Positions 7,029 through 9,541 of a DNA stretch of 9,541 nt are shown here, one piece after another. The translations under genes and the position numbers were made by a program. The stretch is from an uncultured Selenomonas sp. (GTDB lineage Bacteria > Bacillota > Negativicutes > Selenomonadales > Selenomonadaceae), in assembly GCA_937981305.1 (NCBI GenBank), contig CALJPB010000346.1, positions 1-9,541 on the forward strand, in the 5' to 3' direction. Numbering within the stretch: the stretch's first letter is position 1; each line of letters begins with the position of its first letter. The notes beneath the pieces were generated by a model. The model saw only the letters and a list, made by a program, of their open reading frames with translations. It had not been told where the DNA came from and searched no databases.

Positions 7029-7826
7029 TTACAGCATCCCGCTCATCCAGATGAGGCGTATGCCGAGACCGAACATGGCGAGGGAGAGAAGGACGAGGAT
7101 GACCTTGGACTTCGTCTTCTGTGAGATGGCAGCGCCGATCTGCGCACCGACGGCGGCACCGATGGAGATGCAGATCGCAGGTGTCCAGATGATGTGATTG
7201 AGCAGGAAGTGACTGATGACACCGAATGCTGCCGAACAGGCAAGAACGAAATGTGAGGTCGCTGTCGCCATGTGTACGGGGAAGCCGAGCAGGTAGACCA
7301 TGAGCGGCACATGAATCACACCGCCGCCGATGCCGAAGATGCTCGAGATGAAGCCGACACCCGCGCTCGAACCAATGCCGAGCGAGCGGTTGAACGTAAA
7401 ATTTGCGGGGAGTGTGTGAACATCCGTGTGCTTCTTGTGCGTCGCGTTCCAATACATAAGCGACGCCATCACCAGAAGAAACGTGCCGTAGGATGCGTAG
7501 AGCATCGGCCCCGTAAAGTCGTCGACGATATACGAGCCGAGGAATGCGCCCGGCAGGGTTGCGAGTGCAAAGGGCACGGCGGCGGGGAAGTAGACGCGCT
7601 GCTGACGGATGTAGGCGAGCGTCCCCGAGAGAGCGTTTGCAAACACAATGACAAGCGAAGTGCCTGTGATCTGTGCCGCCGTGTGGAAATACGGATAGAC
7701 ACCGCCGTCCGACAGAAAGAAGATGAAGATCGGCACGCAGATCAGCCCGCCGCCGATCCCGACAAGTGTCCCAAACGTGCCGACGAACAGTCCGAGCATA
7801 AGGAAAAGAAGAATATCAAGGCCCAT
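7029..7826 (-). CDS. TSUP (TauE/SafE) family membrane permease
   Basis: This is a 265-residue membrane protein of the TSUP family (formerly DUF81), whose members move small sulfur or organic anions such as sulfite, sulfonates or carboxylates. It has about eight hydrophobic segments in two halves. Each half carries the family glycine motif: LVGIGGG (motif at 23-27) and IFGIGGGVIHVP (motif at 165-169), with HMATATSHFV just after the second. The start is ATG 7826-7824 because GGGAGGG lies about 6 nt upstream on the minus strand. A TTG 15 bases further upstream is in frame but overlaps that binding site. The gene converges on nrfA across a shared terminator and is divergent from cstA. The substrate cannot be told from the sequence. 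Sulfite or a small organic acid are both reasonable, and the neighbours do not decide it. Confidence 0.9.
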   Translation of the reverse strand: MGLDILLFLMLGLFVGTFGTLVGIGGGLICVPIFIFFLSDGGVYPYFHTAAQITGTSLVIVFANALSGTLAYIRQQRVYFPAAVPFALATLPGAFLGSYIVDDFTGPMLYASYGTFLLVMASLMYWNATHKKHTDVHTLPANFTFNRSLGIGSSAGVGFISSIFGIGGGVIHVPLMVYLLGFPVHMATATSHFVLACSAAFGVISHFLLNHIIWTPAICISIGAAVGAQIGAAISQKTKSKVILVLLSLAMFGLGIRLIWMSGML

Positions 7827-7849
7827 ATAAAACCCTCCCAAAATACGGG

Positions 7850-7870
7850 GAAGCCTGGAAATTAGGCTTC
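7850..7870 (-). promoter_or_regulatory. Hairpin in the TSUP gene 5' leader
   Basis: On the + strand GAAGCCT (7850-7856) and AGGCTTC (7864-7870) form a perfect 7-bp inverted repeat with a 7-nt loop. On the minus-strand transcript the hairpin lies roughly 10-30 nt from the predicted start and 9-14 nt before the GGGAGGG binding site. A role in RNA stability, translation control or operator binding is possible but not shown. Confidence 0.4.
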
Positions 7871-7885
7871 TTAAATACTTTGCTT

Positions 7886-7913
7886 ATTATAGCACACAGG
7901 AACTATTAGACAA
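7886..7913 (-). promoter_or_regulatory. Promoter of the TSUP permease gene
   Basis: Read on the minus strand, TTGTCT (7913-7908) is followed after 16 bp by a perfect TATAAT (7891-7886) preceded by TGC, giving an extended -10. The predicted start near 7879 leaves a leader of about 53 nt before ATG 7826. The -35 overlaps that of the cstA promoter on the other strand. Confidence 0.72.
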
Positions 7914-7935
7914 GGGGAAGAACTTGTGATATGAT
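7907..7935 (+). promoter_or_regulatory. Promoter of cstA
   Basis: TAGACA (7907-7912, 5 of 6 to consensus) and TATGAT (7930-7935, 5 of 6) are 17 bp apart, and TGA precedes the -10 (extended type). The predicted start is near 7942, giving a leader of about 139 nt. The -35 shares five bases with the divergent TSUP promoter. Confidence 0.7.
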
Positions 7936-7940
7936 GAGCG

Positions 7941-7989
7941 CAAAGAAGCCAATTTGCCATTGTCGTACGTATTTAGGAGAGCTTCTTTG
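7941..7989 (+). promoter_or_regulatory. Hairpin at the predicted 5' end of the cstA mRNA
   Basis: CAAAGAAGC (7941-7949) and GCTTCTTTG (7981-7989) are a perfect 9-bp inverted repeat around a 31-nt loop. Because transcription is predicted to start near 7942, the stem would lie at the very 5' end of the transcript, about 12 nt before the strongest Shine-Dalgarno site (8001-8010). It could protect the RNA or be part of a regulatory leader. No known riboswitch class was recognised. Confidence 0.45.
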
Positions 7990-8018
7990 ACATTATATTT
8001 AGGAAGGAGGATCAGGGA

Positions 8019-8120
8019 ATGGGGCATCGGAACGGACCGATGCATAATTATAGGAATACAAAGGAAAGAAGTGACAACGAATGGTTACATTTCTTGGTGC
8101 GCTCGCCACACTCATCATAG
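8019..8120 (+). CDS. Possible small leader ORF overlapping the cstA start
   Basis: This ORF of 33 codons begins ATG 8019 (MGHRNGPMHNYRNTKE...) and ends at TAG 8118-8120, overlapping cstA by 40 nt in another frame. Its support is the binding site: AGGAAGGAGG at 8001-8010 is the best Shine-Dalgarno in this region and lies 8 nt upstream, while cstA itself has only a weak or distant one. A 7-bp hairpin, GCATCGG/CCGATGC (8024-8030 with 8037-8043), lies just inside the ORF. The peptide is polar, has no membrane segment and resembles no family I know. It may act only by being translated, as a control device for cstA, or may be a chance ORF. Confidence 0.35.
   Translation: MGHRNGPMHNYRNTKERSDNEWLHFLVRSPHSS
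8024..8043 (+). promoter_or_regulatory. Compact hairpin in the cstA leader
   Basis: GCATCGG (8024-8030) and CCGATGC (8037-8043) form a perfect, mostly GC 7-bp stem with the 6-nt loop AACGGA. It lies 3 nt after the small ORF's ATG and 37 nt before the cstA ATG. No U-tract follows, so it is not an intrinsic terminator. It could affect ribosome access in the leader. Confidence 0.45.
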
Positions 8121-9517
8121 GCTACATGGTCTATGGCGCAATCGTGGATCGGGCATTTGGTCGTACGGGAGAGACGGCTCCTGCGATTCGGCTTGAGGAT
8201 GGAGTGGACTACATCCCGCTGCCGACGTGGAAGGTGTTCCTCATCCAGCTGCTCAACATCGCAGGGCTTGGCCCGATCTTCGGCGCACTTGCGGGTGCTC
8301 TCTGGGGGCCGAGCGTCTATCTCTGGATCGTCTTCGGTACGATCTTTGCAGGCGGTGTGCATGACTATCTCTCGGGCATGATCTCCTTCCGTGAGGATGG
8401 CAAGAGTCTCTCGGAGATTGTCGGCAAGAATCTCGGGCACATCATGCTTCAGATCATGCGCATCTTCTCGATTGTCCTGCTTGTGCTTGTCGGAGTCGTC
8501 TTTATGACGGGACCTGCGATGCTGCTCGCAAAGCTGACGGGCATGGAAGTGCTTATGTGGCTCGGCGTGATCTTCATCTACTACACGATGGCGACGCTTC
8601 TGCCGATCGATAAGATCATCGCACGCTTCTATCCGGTCTTTGGCATCTGTCTGATCGTCATGGCACTCGGCATCATGGGTGGTATGCTCTTCGGTGTTGG
8701 CGGCCACGTCATGCCGGAGATGACGCTCGAAAACCTGCATCCGAAACAGCTGCCGATCTGGCCGCTGCTCTTTATCACAGTTGCCTGCGGTGCGGTCTCG
8801 GGATTCCATGCGACTCAGTCGCCGATCATGTCGCGCTGTCTCAAGGATGAGCGTATGGGTCGTCCTGTCTTCTACGGCGCAATGGTCGCCGAGGGCATCA
8901 TCGCGCTCTGCTGGGCTGCGGCGGGTGCAACGTTCTACGACGGTACGGCAGGACTCGGTGCGGCACTCAAGGAGGCAGGCCCCGGTGGTGTTGTCTATGA
9001 GATCTGCAACGGCTTCATGGGCGTTGTCGGCATCGGTGGTGTCAGCATCGGCGCAGTTCTCGCGATGCTCGGCGTTATCGCCTGCCCGATCACCTCGGGT
9101 GATACGGCGTTCCGCTCGGCACGTCTGACGCTCGCGGACTGGCTCAACATCCCGCAGAAGGAAGCTCCGAAGCGCCTTCTCATCGCCGTTCCGATGCTCG
9201 GCATTGGTCTTGTCCTCTCGCAGATGGACTTCTCGATCATCTGGCGTTACTTCTCGTGGGCGAACCAGACCCTCGCGATGATTACGCTCTGGATGGGCAC
9301 GGCATATCTCTACCTGCATAAGCCGGGCTCGTATGCCTACGTTGTAGCACTCGTACCGGCGATCTTTATGTCGGCGGTTACGACGACCTACCTCCTGCAG
9401 GCACCCGAGGGCTTTGGCCTTTCGACGGACATCACCTACCCGGCGGGGATTGCATTTGCGGTGCTCTTTACAGGGCTCTTTGTTCGCGCCTTCATTCTGC
9501 GCAAGAGAACCCTCTGA
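8081..9517 (+). CDS. cstA: CstA-family carbon starvation transporter (short form)
   Basis: CstA proteins are inner-membrane carriers linked to uptake of peptides and, in some enterobacterial members, pyruvate. This 478-residue protein is the short type; E. coli CstA is about 701. It is hydrophobic throughout and shows the family blocks NIAGLGPIFGALAGALWGP (59-77), FAGGVHDYLSG near His94, SGFHATQSPIMSR near His243, and TSGDTAFRSARLTLADW from 338. The C-terminal part with RYFSWANQTLAM fits the CstA-associated helix domain. Its ATG has only AAGGA at 8061-8065 (15 nt away) and purines nearer, so initiation may be weak or regulated by the upstream small ORF. An in-frame TGA at 8072 rules out a longer N-terminus. 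The stop is TGA 9515-9517, and no terminator is seen before the window ends. Confidence 0.92.
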   Translation: MVTFLGALATLIIGYMVYGAIVDRAFGRTGETAPAIRLEDGVDYIPLPTWKVFLIQLLNIAGLGPIFGALAGALWGPSVYLWIVFGTIFAGGVHDYLSGMISFREDGKSLSEIVGKNLGHIMLQIMRIFSIVLLVLVGVVFMTGPAMLLAKLTGMEVLMWLGVIFIYYTMATLLPIDKIIARFYPVFGICLIVMALGIMGGMLFGVGGHVMPEMTLENLHPKQLPIWPLLFITVACGAVSGFHATQSPIMSRCLKDERMGRPVFYGAMVAEGIIALCWAAAGATFYDGTAGLGAALKEAGPGGVVYEICNGFMGVVGIGGVSIGAVLAMLGVIACPITSGDTAFRSARLTLADWLNIPQKEAPKRLLIAVPMLGIGLVLSQMDFSIIWRYFSWANQTLAMITLWMGTAYLYLHKPGSYAYVVALVPAIFMSAVTTTYLLQAPEGFGLSTDITYPAGIAFAVLFTGLFVRAFILRKRTL

Positions 9518-9541
9518 CAAATGAATGTATGATCGACCCCC

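Noticed and set aside
7931..7990. 19-codon ORF starting ATG ATG at 7931 upstream of cstA
   Set aside because: Its start lies inside the -10 box of the predicted cstA promoter, so it would not be on that transcript.
8048..9520. Long antisense open frame over cstA on the minus strand (490 codons)
   Set aside because: Its product is rich in Arg, His, Asp and Glu with no domain, as expected for the complement of a GC-rich membrane protein gene. The + frame is a clear CstA.
9518..9541. Short ATG-containing tail after cstA as the start of another gene
   Set aside because: The ATG at 9521 meets a stop after three codons, and the ATG at 9525 has no clear binding site and too little sequence to judge.

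Overview
The window looks like chromosomal DNA from an anaerobic, diderm member of the Firmicutes (Negativicutes). Selenomonas or a close relative is my best guess. This rests on GC-rich genes with AT-rich gaps, strong purine-rich Shine-Dalgarno sites, and periplasmic multihaem nitrite reduction paired with a reduced Ccm system. It is an inference from gene content, not a match to a known genome.

Layout. Bases 1-531 are the 3' part of an aldo/keto reductase gene (+). Bases 532-771 are an AT-rich control region with a CRP/FNR-like palindrome plus -10 box, a strong hairpin, and a second extended -10 promoter next to the first gene. Bases 772-6959 are one tight + strand operon, ccmA-ccmB-ccmC-ccmE-ccmF-nrfH-nrfA, whose genes overlap or lie 13-26 nt apart. 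A perfect hairpin with A and T tracts (6978-7014) ends it and also serves the convergent gene. Bases 7029-7826 (-) encode a TSUP (TauE/SafE) permease. Bases 7827-8080 hold back-to-back promoters whose -35 boxes overlap, and a structured leader. Bases 8081-9517 (+) encode a short CstA carrier. Nothing supported follows it.

How the genes work together. CcmABC and CcmE deliver haem across the membrane and CcmF attaches it to apocytochromes. The clients are in the same operon: NrfH, a four-haem membrane quinol dehydrogenase, passes electrons to NrfA, a five-haem nitrite reductase that makes ammonium. The Ccm set has no ccmD, ccmG, ccmH or ccmI, and its CcmE has a Cys-x-x-x-Tyr haem site in place of the usual His. 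This is the reduced 'System I*' type known from some sulfate reducers and archaea. NrfA carries the special CxxCK haem site, yet no dedicated NrfEFG-type lyase is present, so the single CcmF may handle both CxxCH and CxxCK.

The most interesting points are the minimal haem-attachment system fused to its nitrite reductase, a possible class II CRP/FNR/HcpR-type promoter upstream of it, the cstA leader with two hairpins and a small overlapping ORF that owns the best ribosome binding site, and the overlapping divergent promoters of the permease and cstA.
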